A stretch of 64,000 nucleotides of DNA, taken from contig JAWZYU010000025.1 of the NCBI GenBank assembly GCA_038380435.1, positions 26,202,707-26,266,706 of the forward strand, written 5' to 3'. Below the pieces are notes generated by a model. The model made no database searches, was not told where the DNA came from, and saw only the letters and a list, made by a program, of their open reading frames with translations. How positions within the stretch are numbered: position 1 is the first letter of the stretch; each line of letters opens with the position of its first letter. A program made the translations under genes and the position numbers. Of this stretch, positions 11,253 through 22,790 are shown piece after piece. Source of the DNA: Ryuthela nishihirai. Taxonomy: Eukaryota > Arthropoda > Arachnida > Araneae > Heptathelidae.

Positions 11253-11845
11253 TATGATTATTAACAACTGGAAATAAGATAAATTGTAATAAATTGAGAT
11301 CTAGCGTTTTAATTCTATAGAATTTAGTTTTAAGAGCAAGATCGAAATAATTGCTCAGATTTATCTAATGCAAATTCTGTAGTAATCATGAAATGTGTAA
11401 CATCAAAATACACTCCAAGAGCCACTTCATTAAATAGTTCCATGTGACGTTGATAGTAACTTATATACCGAACTTAGTAACTTCTTAAATAAGTCTTTTA
11501 TGAAAAACTGTGACTGAAGATAACTTAGTTCTCAAGCCTTTTTAAATCTCAATTTCCAACACTGTTCTTTCAACATTTAAAGACTTATGGAAACTGAAAT
11601 ATTTCGCATTCTGTAAAAATTAATTCAAAATTGGCGAAAATTAACGTAATTTTTACGCGAACTTTCCATAACTCTATAAATAGCGAACGAATATTGTTGA
11701 AAACTGAGGTTAAAATAGATTTGCCCCCGGGCCCCGCCCCTCTTCGTTATTTATTCTTTGTGTCAGTTATGGCTTACTGCATAGGTACATAAATGACGTT
11801 ATTTCTACTCATTATCCTTTTAGAAGTGTGAATGGGATTCCTCAA
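11253..11845. other. AT-rich spacer
   Basis: No gene recognised. Confidence 0.4.
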
Positions 11846-11847
11846 GT

Positions 11848-11925
11848 ACAGTCGCTCAAAAAAATATCCGAACTCTATGGTTGATTACAGAATTCAGAAA
11901 AAATATCTGAAATTGTGGATAAAAA
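11848..11925 (+). mobile_element. End fragment of the Tc1-like foldback element
   Basis: TACAGTCGCTCAAAAAAATAT followed by GAATTCAGAAAAAATATCTG matches the terminal region of the array at 36352-37495. No partner end was found nearby. Confidence 0.75.
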
Positions 11926-12065
11926 ACATTCTTTCGATTCCCATAACTAATACATACCGTGAGATAATTTTCTCGTTAATAAATAAAGAAAGTTGAACGT
12001 TGAGCTCAAATTTGAACGAGTTAATAATTTTTTGACTTCATCGAGAACGGCACTCTGTGGAAGAT

Positions 12066-12190
12066 AAAAACTGCATTTCGATTTTTTACATTAGGCAGAA
12101 AAAAAACTGCATTTCGATTTTTTACATTAGGCAGAAAAAAAAACTGCATTTCGATTTTTTAGGTTAGGCAGAAAAAAAACTGCATTTCGA
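12066..12190 (+). repeat. Four tandem 36-37-bp units upstream of the I/Jockey LINE
   Basis: The unit CTGCATTTCGATTTTTTA plus TTAGGCAGAAAAA starts at 12071, 12107, 12144 and 12180. It lies about 300 bp before ORF1 and may be the 5' UTR or promoter repeat of that LINE. Confidence 0.85.
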
Positions 12191-12498
12191 TAATTGTTAG
12201 CCGAGTTGCAAACTTATTTGACTTTTTAATCAGGTATCCAAAATGGTGGTTTAATTGTTATGTTTTATTGTTGGCGAGTCTGCTGGTAGAGCAACTGGAT
12301 AATTTTTATACTTGCAAACAGACAAATCTTTTATATTTTTTACAATATTTTTATACAACAAACAGACAAACAAATCGGACCATGTGGGAAATGCAGACGC
12401 CTATTTTCGGGCTCCTCGATAAGTGCATTTTTTTGGAGTTAATTGTGCTTCAAAGCGAAGTTTGGCTCTTAATTTTCTGAGAACTGCTGTTTCTTCAG

Positions 12499-14184
12499 AT
12501 GGGCGGAAAGAAGAAAGCAACAAATATGAATAATAAATTAAAACGCACAAGTGGCATTCCTGTCAAAAGCTCGGAGAAGGCTCAACTTAAGAAATTATCT
12601 AAACATATTGAAAAGGCACAACTAGCCAAATTACCAATTCCAAACTGTGATGAAGACTTGAATGACATAATGGAAATAAGTGCAATCTTCGATACTCAAA
12701 GTAAGGACCAAAACATTATCAACGAAAAGAACTCTGACTTACAAGCTCAACAACATCGTAGTGCAAATTCAAACTCTGCAAAGGACGAAGACAACCGACC
12801 TGATGACTCAACTAATTCGGACGACGAATCTTCAATCAACGATGAACTGACTGGACCACCTCCACGAAGAAATCCTAACAAACATGACCTTGCTATTATC
12901 TTTTATAACGAAAATATCAAGTTATCCGATATGGACGATGAGCAGGTAACAGACTATTTCTTTCACTTAATTGATAAAGACATTAAAGGCCCATATACAA
13001 GGAAAGGCGATATTATCGTCTTTCCCGAGAATGAAGAAGATCTAAATAAACTTAAAGGTATTACTCATATATTAGATGTAGAAGTAAATTACAGATTTCC
13101 AGATGAACAACATGCTATGGGTCTTATAGTAAATATTAATACAAAGTATTCTGAAGAATATTTACTTCAGTGTTTAAAAGATGAAAATATTGTCAAAGTT
13201 CGCAGAATGTATAGATATCTCCCAAACTCGGCTAATAATGGTTATATTAAGCAACCGACTGAAAATGTGGTAATTTATTCCACAACTCCCAAAATACCAA
13301 AAGAAATTAATATTGGATTTTCGCATTTTTATGTCAAACCGCATTATGGTTCCCCTGTCATCTGCAGTAACTGCTGGCGATGGGGACACGTCGCCAGCAG
13401 CTGCCGAGGCCGAGTGAGATGTAAAAGGTGCAGTGGTCAACATTCTTATAAAGTTTGTAGAAGTATTGATTTTATTTGTCCAAACTGTGGTGGTACACAT
13501 CCCGCAACTTTTCATGGTTGTCCCACTAAAAAGATTGCATGCAAAGCCATGCGCATTCAACAACTTCAACAATGTAGCTGGTCAAACGCTTTTTACCAAG
13601 CCAAACAAGAACTTTCACAAGTCCGGGAGAATAGAGCTCTCTCTCAGGACCGGACAATTCCTACTTTGAATCCTTCACAGAAATAAACTTTTTCAAGACT
13701 TCGTCATGTTCAACACCAAACTTCGGACTTACGAAAAGATATTTTTTTAGAGGATGAAGTGGATAATCAAGTTAATATTGCTAACTTACAATCTTTACAT
13801 GGAATGGATGCACATAATTTACTTCACAGAAATAAACAAACTGTTGAAAGAGTAAAAAAAATCAAAAGAGGAATGGGTCAACCACAACCTTCTACTTCAA
13901 GGGACTTTATATCACATGAACCTGATTCTATGCATGATTATCCAGATAAATTGGCTACACCTACATATGCTAATATTACAAAAAAGAACTTAAACTCAAG
14001 AGGAATACAAACAAACAAAGTCAAACATACTTTGTCACCGAATACTATTGCAAAACAGCTTAAAGATGAGAATGTCACTATCAATTTGTTGATAGACCTA
14101 GTTCTTCATCTACTCAAATTTATATGTCCCAGCGAAGAGGTATATCTGCTCATAATGGACATACTTATTCAATATAAAACATAA
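12499..14184 (+). pseudogene. LINE ORF1, zinc-knuckle RNA-binding protein with one in-frame stop
   Basis: ORF1 proteins of this group coat the element RNA and ferry it to the nucleus. The ATG at 12499 opens a 395-residue frame with a charged, low-complexity N-terminal half and three Cys/His knuckles near residues 288-342: C-x2-C-x4-H-x4-C, C-x2-C-x3-H-x4-C and C-x2-C-x3-H-x6-C. A TAA at 13684-13686 ends it, but the same frame continues without a break to 14184 (another 165 codons). The ancestral ORF1 was therefore probably about 561 residues. Either this copy carries one nonsense change or the short form is genuine. The distal part overlaps the open start of ORF2 by 29 bases. Confidence 0.85.
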
Positions 14185-17100
14185 CAAGCTAACCCTCCTA
14201 CAGTGGAACTGTAGGGGGATTCACTCAAAGAAGGAGGAAGTCTCACTCCTCATTAAATATAAAAAAGTCAACATCTTTGCTTTGCAGGAAATTAAATCTA
14301 AAAAAGGTATTAACTTCTCAAATTTTCTAACTTATTATCATTTTTCACCAAACAGCAACAATGGAGTTGGATTTATTATCCACAAAAAAATTCAACATAA
14401 AATAATTAATATTAATTATAATTTACCTCTTTTAGACTTACTAGCAGTTAAGATTTTGATAAATAATTATTCATTTACTATTTTAAATGTGTATAATCAT
14501 GGAACTATTGTTAAAGAGAATTTTTATCATGATATTTTACTACAACTAACTAAACCTTATATTATACTTGGAGATTTTAATTCACACCATGCCTTATGGC
14601 ACTCATATACAAATAATCCAGCTGGAATCCAGCTTAGTAACTTTATAACAAATTCTGATTTAATTTTATTAAATAACAAACAAACTACCCATGAAAATTT
14701 CTCAAATAATAGATCTATCATTGACCTCACATTAATTTCACCAGAATTATTAGAAAAATTTAAATGGTCACTGCTACCTGATACAAGGGGCAGTGACCAT
14801 CATCCCATCATCTTAAATTCACAAATTTTTATTAAATTCCAACAAAATATATTCTTAAATGATTGGATTTCTTTTAATAACATACTTAATGATAAAGATC
14901 CTTTAGAAGACACTACTTATGAAAATTTTTTTGAATATATTAAAGAGAATACAAAACCTGCCTTTAAAACTATCATAAACAAAATTCCAAATTTAAAAAA
15001 GAACTTCTGGTACATGAACAGACTGGTAGCAATTAGAAAAAAAGGCAGAGAACAAAGCCAATAGAACTAGAACCTTTGAGGACATTAATAAATTTAAAAA
15101 AATTAAAGCTCAAGTGAGAAGGAAACTAAAATCAGCTTCAAGAGAAGATTGGAAGGAATTCACTTCTCAACTTACAACTCAGAATTCAGGTCCAAATATT
15201 TGGAAAATTTTTAAAGCCATTCTTAAAGATAAAAATCAAGTATTACCTATTGCACAATTTGCTTTACAACACAACTATACATTAAAACAAACTGCTGATT
15301 TTTTTGCTGAAAACTTAAAAAATGTTCAACCAGCACCCATACTTGATTCTAGGCAAAAAATCATATTTAAAAATTCAACTAAATAAATTAAAAAATATTA
15401 AAACTGAAATTAATTCACCTTTTACCTTTTCTGAACTTGAAAGATCTATTAAAAGATTAAATCTTAAGTCTGCTCCAGGAGCAGACTTAATTTCTAACAA
15501 ATTTCTTAAAAATCTTCCACATTGTTGGAAAAGAAAATTATTAGACATCTTTAATTATATTTGGTCAACCCATGAAATCCCAACAACATGGGAAGAAATA
15601 CTAGTTATCTTTATTCTCAAACCTAATAAAATTCCATCAGAATTTGTTTCTTATAGACCTATTTCATTAATGTCAAATGTCTTAAAATTATTTGAAAAAA
15701 TACTATTTAACAGATTAAACTGGCAAATTGAGACCAACAAAACTTTACCAAAACATTTTTTTGGATTTAGGAAAAATAGATCAGCTAAAGAATGCATCTC
15801 TTTACTTCTTTCTGATATATATACTTCAAACAAAAAGAAAAAAAATTTATTAGCTGTGTCAATTGACTTGACACAAGCTTTTGACTCAGTTTCTATTGAA
15901 CATCTTATTTTAAAATTATCTCAAGCCAAAATTGAACATCATTTGATTTTATTTTTATCCAAATTTCTTAAAAATAGAAGACTAAAAGTTAAAATTAACT
16001 CCACATACTCTAACTCACATAACATTACTCAGGGCTTAGCTCAAGGTTCTTCGCTATCCCCTATTTTATTTAATCTATATTTATTTGATATTAAAAGAAT
16101 TTTTGACATTAACATAAACTTTACTAGCTACGCAGATGACTTAACATTTTGGGCATATGATTCAAATGAATACAACCTTCAACAAAAAATTCAAGATCAA
16201 TTAAACAAAATTATAAAATATTGTCAGAAATGGAATTTAAATATAAACACAAATAAAACATATTGTATTCCTTTCTTTAAAGATAAATTTATAAAACCTA
16301 ACTTTGTATTAAAGATCAATTCTACCCCTATAACTCAAGTTAGCCAATGTAAACTGTTAGGATTTCATTTGGACACTAAATTAAAATGGCATTCACATCT
16401 TGACCATGCAATCAATTCAGGTTCAAAATTATTGAATATTTTTAAACTATTTGCCTTCAAAAAAGAAGGCACACATCCAAAAACTTTGGTTATCTTATAT
16501 AAAAATCTAATCAGATCCAAAATGGAATATGGCATTGAATTTATAGATTATCCAAATATATCTAGATTTAAAAAACTAGATACAATCCAAAATAAATGTT
16601 TAAAATTAGCCCTTGGACTACCAAAATTTTGCCCTACATTGGCTCTTATGGCTGAAACAGCCATACCTAATTTTGAAATTAGACACTCAATTTTAATACT
16701 AAAATATTTTGTAAGATTACACTTAAAATTACCAGACCATCCTATTTACAAAAAATTTAAAAGATTACCATTTTACAAAATAATTAAAAAATACCCAATC
16801 TTATTGGAATATATAAACAAACTTAAAAAAGAGGATTTGAGAGGAGACATTACTGATCTCATGGCAACCTGGTGTTTTAAATCACCTTCCTTTTATACTG
16901 AAATTCCTTCTTTAAACTCTAAAGCTGAACTTTCTAATGAAAATATCTTACAACTATTCTACAATTATAAAAATGAAAACTTTTACAACTTTTTTGAAAT
17001 TTATACAGATGGATCTTATATACAAGATACAGGTTCTGCTTCTGCAGCAGTATTCATTCCATCCAAAAATATATCATTACAATTTAAATTACCTAAATTT

Positions 17101-17877
17101 ACTCCTATTTTACATGCGGAAATTTTTGCAATTCTGGCCACACTCAGATGGACACTCCAAAATATTAAAAATCAAAACATTGTCATTTTTATAGACTCCA
17201 AAGGGGCAATTTTAACTTTAATGCAAGACAACTCATATTCAACATATCCATTTTATACAAACTCTATTTTAAAATTAAATACTGAAAATTTTGAACAAAA
17301 TGGCAATAAAATTTATATAAGCTGGGTTCCAGGTCATACTGGAATAAAGGAAAATGAAGAAGCTGATAGAATAGCAAAATCTTCACATGAACTTGAAAAT
17401 ATAACTAATATACATAAGTTTTATAGTAGATCTAAAAAAGAATTAAAAAATCTTGAATTTGTTATGACTGAAAATTATTTTCAAATTAACTCTCTGGTTA
17501 AATCTAACTATAGATTCAATCTTTCAAATAAAATTAATTACCTTTTAAATATTCCTTTTAAAAGACAAGAATTTAAATTTATTTTAAGACTCAGAACAGA
17601 TACAATTATGTTAAACAAATCAAAATATTATTTGAAACTCAGTGATTCTCCAAATTGTTCCATCTGTAACTTAATAGAAAATTCTAACCACATACTATTA
17701 AACTGTGATAAATATCAACTTCAAAGAAATAAATTTTTTAGTAATCTTGAAAGTATAGGATTAAAAGATTATAATATAAATACAATCTTAAATTTTCCAA
17801 TATTATCTACACAAATTAAAATTTTTAATTTCCTGCTAGACTTCCTCCTTGAGACTAATATATGGCAAAAAATATAA
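14156..17877 (+). pseudogene. LINE ORF2: APE endonuclease, reverse transcriptase, RNase H (two frameshifts)
   Basis: This polyprotein nicks target DNA, copies its own RNA and removes RNA from the hybrid. The frame opens at 14156, and the APE start motif LLQWNCRGI is readable from about 14195, with no ATG before it. LGDFNSHH and GSDHHPI are APE motifs. Frame 2 ends at 15064, the sense continues in frame 3 to 15386, then in frame 1 from about 15322 to 17877. Both switches fall at or near A runs (15037-15043 and 15355-15360). RT motifs: APGAD, SYRPISL, FGFRKNRSA, DLTQAFDSV, QGSSLSPILF and YADD. RNase H retains the D/E/D/D set in YTDGSY, HAEIFA, FIDSKGA and NEEADRIA. The C terminus has C-x2-C-x7-H-x4-C. 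Repair of two indels would restore it, so they may be decay or homopolymer sequencing errors. Confidence 0.93.
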
Positions 17878-18470
17878 AAAATAAAAAAAAAAAATAAATA
17901 AATATTAAAAAATAAAAAAAAAAAAATGAAAAAATGGAAATGAACTAAGGAAAAAAAAATAATAATAAATAAATAAATAAAAAAATGGGAAAAAAAAAAT
18001 TTAAAAAAAAAAAAGGGAAAAAAAAAATGTTTGTTTCAAAAAAAAAAAGTATATATTTCTGCCACATAAAATAAAAAATTTTTTGGAAAAGATTTCCAAA
18101 GAAGTTAGAAGCTGTTTTCACTAAATCAAATTTGGGAAAGCTTGAGAGAAGACCTCCCATTTAACAGTGACGTTAATTGAATTGAATTGCAAACAGAAGT
18201 AAATAGGCTTTTTTTCTTATTTAGAAGAAAAAGAATATTTCCAATAATAATACCTTTCCCATATTCGAGACTCCATTCGGTACATCTAACCTATTGAAAC
18301 ATCTCCCGACAAGGAACAAAAGGTTTCAAATATCTCCTGGTTGTCTGATTTGAAAAGGTGGCAACTAATCTGGTAATTGCCAGTACCCTACGCCGCTGCT
18401 GGGTACAGTAACGTGCTGTAAAGAGGTATATATCAAACTTTTTTTGAAAAATTGCGTGCATATCTCCATT
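17878..18470. other. A-rich LINE tail region and spacer
   Basis: 17880-18060 consists of long A runs with interspersed AAT and AAAT, consistent with the LINE tail. TTGAATTGAATTG at about 18178 is a short direct repeat. No gene. Confidence 0.5.
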
Positions 18471-18471
18471 T

Positions 18472-18960
18472 CGTAGTTTATTACTTGTACCTGCTGCTTT
18501 TCGTAGTCTCTTACATCTACCTGCTGCTTTTCGCAGTCTCTTATAGCTACCCCCTGCTTTTCGTAGTCTCTTACACATATCCACTGCTTTTTGTAGTCTC
18601 TTGCATCTACCCCCTGCTTTTCGTAGTCACTTACACATATCTGCTGCTTTTTGTAGTCTCGTGCATCTACCCGCCGCTTTTCGTAGTCTCTTACATCTGC
18701 CCGCTGCTTTTTATAGTCTCTTATAGGTACCCCCCGCTTTTTGTGGTCTCTTTTAAGCACCCCCTGCTTTTTGTGGTCTCTTTTAAGCACCCCCTGCTTT
18801 TTCTGGTCTCTTTTAAGCACCCCCTGCTTTTTCTGGTCTCTTTTAAGCACCCCCTGCTTTTTCTGGTCTCTTATAGGTACCCCTGCTTTTCGTGGTCTCT
18901 TACATATATCCGCCTCTTTTCGTAGTTTGTTACACATGCCCACAGTGTTTCATAGAAAAC
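18472..18960. repeat. 30-bp minisatellite, about 16 units
   Basis: The unit CTGCTTTTCGTAGTCTCTTA plus ten variable bases repeats with exact 30-bp spacing. Units from 18730 to 18870 (TTTTAAGCACCCCCTGCTTT) are nearly identical to each other, so the array grew recently at that end. Because 30 is a multiple of three, long frames stay open on both strands. The largest is on the minus strand (18365-18943), with a 10-residue repeat of KKQGVLKRD type. I treat these as by-products of the repeat, not as genes. Confidence 0.9.
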
Positions 18961-19763
18961 TTCTATATATGCACGGTGTTTCATGCACATACACTCTATT
19001 TTCGTCAAAAGTTTCGTCAGATGAATGAAAACCGTCCAGAAAAAAGTAAGAAGAGTAATATTGTGTGTAGAGTTTAGTTGGCTAGAGCAGCGAATCTTAA
19101 ACTTCGCTTCTGAACTGCATTTTGTTAAAAACAATGGCTTAAATTGCAGTTGGTTGCAGACCTCCGTTTTTAGTCAAGTAAATATTACAGATCCCTATTT
19201 TGAAACTGTTTACATTTAGATATCTCTAAACTTTTCGACATTGTACAAATTGAAAGAAAGAGATACTGTTGTAATTAACGAACCTTCAAGAAAATACTCG
19301 CAAGGCTCTCAGAGTGTGCGAACCAAAATTTCCAAACTGATGTTTTAGTCCAATAGTTATAAGAATAGACGGCCTATAGCCTCTTGGGTTGTAATTAGTT
19401 TAGTACCATACGCATGTTTTTTGTGTGTTTATATGTTAGAATTATTTTAGTACCGTACTCGACTCTTTTGTGTTTATATGGGAGAAGAGTTGAGGGGGGC
19501 ATGACCCATTCGTCTGTGACCACTTGATTACCCATAATATATTTTGTGGTTTTTGCAACTATAGCACTAGATACATGATATTCTGATATTAAATTCAGTT
19601 CTGATTTGTAAACCTTAATGATGTGTTGTTGATCATGATGCTTTAATTACTAGATTGAAAGGAATATCACTGATCACAGAATTCGTCCTTAAGCATCAAG
19701 GCATTCTTTTTATTTTCAGAAGCTTAATAGATTTCTTTTAACTCTAAATACACGTTTTTGACG
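18961..19763. other. Spacer downstream of the kinase-like gene
   Basis: On the minus strand AATAAA (19709-19714) lies about 50 bases after the kinase stop and is a plausible poly(A) signal. Nothing else was recognised. Confidence 0.5.
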
Positions 19764-21443
19764 TCAACTTTCAACTATACATTGGCGCTTAACGCAGAAG
19801 TTACACAAGCAAAGAATCGAATTAAAAAAACTCCTGAATGAGCCAACAAATTCATCTTTCCTTTCTTTCGTTGAGTTGAACATCCATCTACTGAGCTTGA
19901 CCTTCTCTACAACCTCAAGAGAAGTAACGCTGGTATGCTTGTCATCATTGCAAACAGATCTCCCATCATCCAGTCTTCTTTCCTTTTCTAATCGATCTGA
20001 CATAAATGATTTCTTTCCTTGCGAAACCCCACTCAAAATCGAAGTAAGTTCTCCATTATCACCGAGACAAAGATTTGCTGACGAAATTTCGCGCGATCTT
20101 CCTGAATCTCCATTTCTTGGATTCCGTAAAACATCGTCGCATTGGACCTTAAGAGTTTCCTGCAGCTCTTCAAACACAGGAGAATCTTTTGGAGAACAAA
20201 CACTGTTAAACGACACGCTCGAGTCGTCACTCAACTCCATATCTGAATCCACCAACCCGAAAACAAAAATGTGATTCGACGCATACTCACACTTAACACG
20301 AGCCTCAGGATCTTCTTGCAAGAACTGACACAAGAAGCTGATCACTTGGTGTACCATGACGTCAGAAAAATTTGCAGTGGGGTGGGCATTTTGGAGAAGA
20401 ATTCGTATTTCCTATTTCTTTTTGTAATTGATAACGTAAACAAGTGGTTTTACCAGAGAATTCCACAGAACTATGTTCCGCGGAGGTACATCACTCTTTT
20501 TAGAGATATCAACGTAACTCTTATATAAAAACAACTTCGTAAGAATCTCAAAACACAAAATTCCCAATCCCCAAAGGTCCAGTGATTGAGCATTGTACAG
20601 TTTCTTGTATCTGTCGGATGCATGTTCTTCAGCAATGCATACTTCTGGAGGACGGGTTATTGCAGGTAAACCGAAATCCTTCTCGAGAATTTCAGTCTTT
20701 GTGGTAGTAAAAGTAAAGTCACAGAGTTGAATGTCGTTCATCCAAGTCACAAGGATGTTATCGACTTTAATGTCCAAGTGATAGATTCCCTTTCCATGCA
20801 TGTAGCAGAGCGCATTCTGACACTGGGCCACCCACTGGCGATGCAAGTCGAAGTTATTGGCATTTTCTGAAGAACTTTCAGCCATGAGCAATTCAATGAG
20901 TTTATTCTCAATCAAAGGTGTGACAAACGCATAAGCATCGTAGCGTTTGATGGCAAAACTCTTCTTCAGCATCAAGATGTACGGATTCTTTAACTCTCTC
21001 CAGAGCACAAGCTCTTCGTTTCTGGCCGCAGTGGTTATCTTAACAGCTACCAAGGTTCGTTTTGTGTTCAACATGGATGCAACCACACCGTAACAGCCTT
21101 TGCCAACGTAACAGTTAAAGATGTATCCTTTACACTTGTTCAAAGCCACCAGACATTTCTGTATCAAGATTTTCTTCTTTACGTTTTCAACCGAAAGGCG
21201 TTCCTGTTGTTTAGTTGTGGAGTATGCCAAAAAATATTTATCATCTGCAATTTCCAAACCATTTTTTTTTTGATACTGATCTTCCTGCACGATTTGTTTT
21301 TTTGTTGTCTGAACCAAAACACTATTATCTGTTTGAGAAAAACTTATTCGGTTATTATTTTGCCGTGTTTCATATTTTTTACTATCTATTACTTGCCTTT
21401 TAGAGAAGAAGGCTTCGGTCCTAGAACACCACATATCATCCAT
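19764..21443 (-). CDS. Protein-kinase-like gene, single exon, one in-frame TAG
   Basis: A eukaryotic protein-kinase fold, presumably serine/threonine type. The ATG at 21441-21443 is followed by about 105 unassigned residues, then a glycine-rich loop VGKGCYGV (113-120), VAVK (lysine 135), catalytic loop YHLDIKVDN (221-229; HLD in place of HRD, but Asp224, Lys226 and Asn229 kept), CDFTFT (241-246; DFG is DFT), RPPEV in place of APE (264-268) and SLDLWGLG (287-294). Codon 344 is TAG (20412-20414). The same frame then runs unbroken for 215 codons, beginning with the expected last kinase helices (ISFLCQFLQEDPEARVK) and a polar tail rich in Ser and Asp. No convincing splice sites bracket the stop. 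A poly(A) signal follows at 19709. It could be a recent retro-pseudogene, a readthrough gene or a base-call error. SBK-like affinity is only an impression. Confidence 0.8.
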
Positions 21444-21783
21444 CTTAATAGCAATGATTGTTTTTTATTCTTTTAACTTCCTGCACGTGATACTGATTTT
21501 CCAATTATTAAAATGACTCATAGCAAACGTCAATCGTATTATTGTACGACTGTCTATATTTTAAGAACTGCATAAATGGGCTTTGTTGGGTGTCAGGTGA
21601 TAATTGTTGTCAATGACTAGACAATGTAGTTCCGAAATATCGCTGTAAAGAATTATATGTTATTTGCCCTCCCGAGTTGCGAGAAAAAATGTTAGGAGAA
21701 AATTCTTAGCAAAATCTACTTTGAAAGGTGTATGTAAATCATCGTCTCTGCTACGAGTGCGTAATAAACCATTAACTGGAATA
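21444..21783. other. Upstream region of the kinase-like gene
   Basis: About 340 bp of AT-rich sequence before the next SINE. I see no distinct promoter element. Confidence 0.4.
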
Positions 21784-22170
21784 GCGTTGGGTTGTTTTAC
21801 CTCTGAGCGGCACTTTTTTGCACACCATGGGCTAAATGGCCAGGTCACATGGACCCCGAAGGCTCAGAGAAGGTTGGGGCAGGGGACCCACTGGAACAGC
21901 TGTTGGGAGACAGATGGTAGCCTCCCGTCAAGGCCATCCAGAGTGTTCTTTAACGTGCACAGGGTATGTCTCTCTCGCACACGGGGCCACGGCTTAACGT
22001 CCCATCCGACGGACGGCGGCATTTCCAAGCCCATCGATGTCCCCTACTGACCGTGGGCAGGGCGGGGAATTTTTGCGAGATAAATCTCAACGCTGACTCA
22101 GGTGGGACTCGAACCTGGGAACTACAGATTACGAGCCTGGCGCGCTACCGACTGAGCCACCCCCGCCCCG
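21784..22170 (-). mobile_element. SINE-A, full length, young
   Basis: Perfect 13-bp target duplication ATTAACTGGAATA (21771-21783 and 22171-22183). Confidence 0.95.
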
Positions 22171-22183
22171 ATTAACTGGAATA

Positions 22184-22790
22184 CAAACCACAGATGAGGT
22201 AAGACAAAACTTAAGGATAACATCGCTGCTGGCCAATTACGTTGCTTTAGCCTTTCCATTGTCCAGCCTGAAAAACTGGTTTACATCCAGAGGCCAAATT
22301 TAACTTTTGAACTTTTTTTGCGAAATAATTAGTGAAAGGAATTATGGCATGTTAGATGCCAAATTAATCAACATTTAATTCTGGATTTTCTGAAAATAAA
22401 ATATTTCGCAAAAAAGACCATACGTTTCATTCTAATAGGACTTTTTTTAGAGTCACGTAGTAAAAAAAATGCATCTGGCAACACAAATAAAAATTTGTAT
22501 GAAAAAGCTAATAGACAGAAATGATTATAATGCACGTGAATAGAAAGGCTATTTATTTCTAAATAACAAAAAAAAATCTTGTTTAAAGTAAACATTTCTT
22601 CCATTTTGAAATTTTTTTCTCCATACTATACTTTGAGAAAAAGTCCAGGCTTGTTGCAGTCCAATCAACAAGTCACATTTAGAATATTTTTAATAAATAA
22701 CTAATCAACAGAAATAGCTCATGTTATATATCAAATTAAAAAGAATTTAATTCTGAATTTTACTGAAGAAAAAATTTGAACACTGTAGTA
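22184..22790. other. AT-rich spacer
   Basis: No supported feature. Confidence 0.4.

Larger units (their letters stand above)
12066..17900 (+). mobile_element. I/Jockey-type non-LTR retrotransposon
   Basis: The order is a putative 5' UTR with tandem units, ORF1 (nucleic-acid-binding), a short overlap, then ORF2 with APE endonuclease, reverse transcriptase, RNase H and a C-terminal zinc motif. The downstream A-rich run (17876-18060) is the likely tail region. The plus strand is strikingly A-rich. I saw no convincing target duplication, so the 5' limit is a guess. The RNase H domain argues for an I-like rather than a classical Jockey affiliation. Confidence 0.9.

Noticed and set aside
18365..18943. 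192-codon minus-strand frame with 10-residue repeats
   Set aside because: A 30-bp tandem repeat keeps frames open by arithmetic. The opposite strand is equally open, and no start context or other domain supports a gene.
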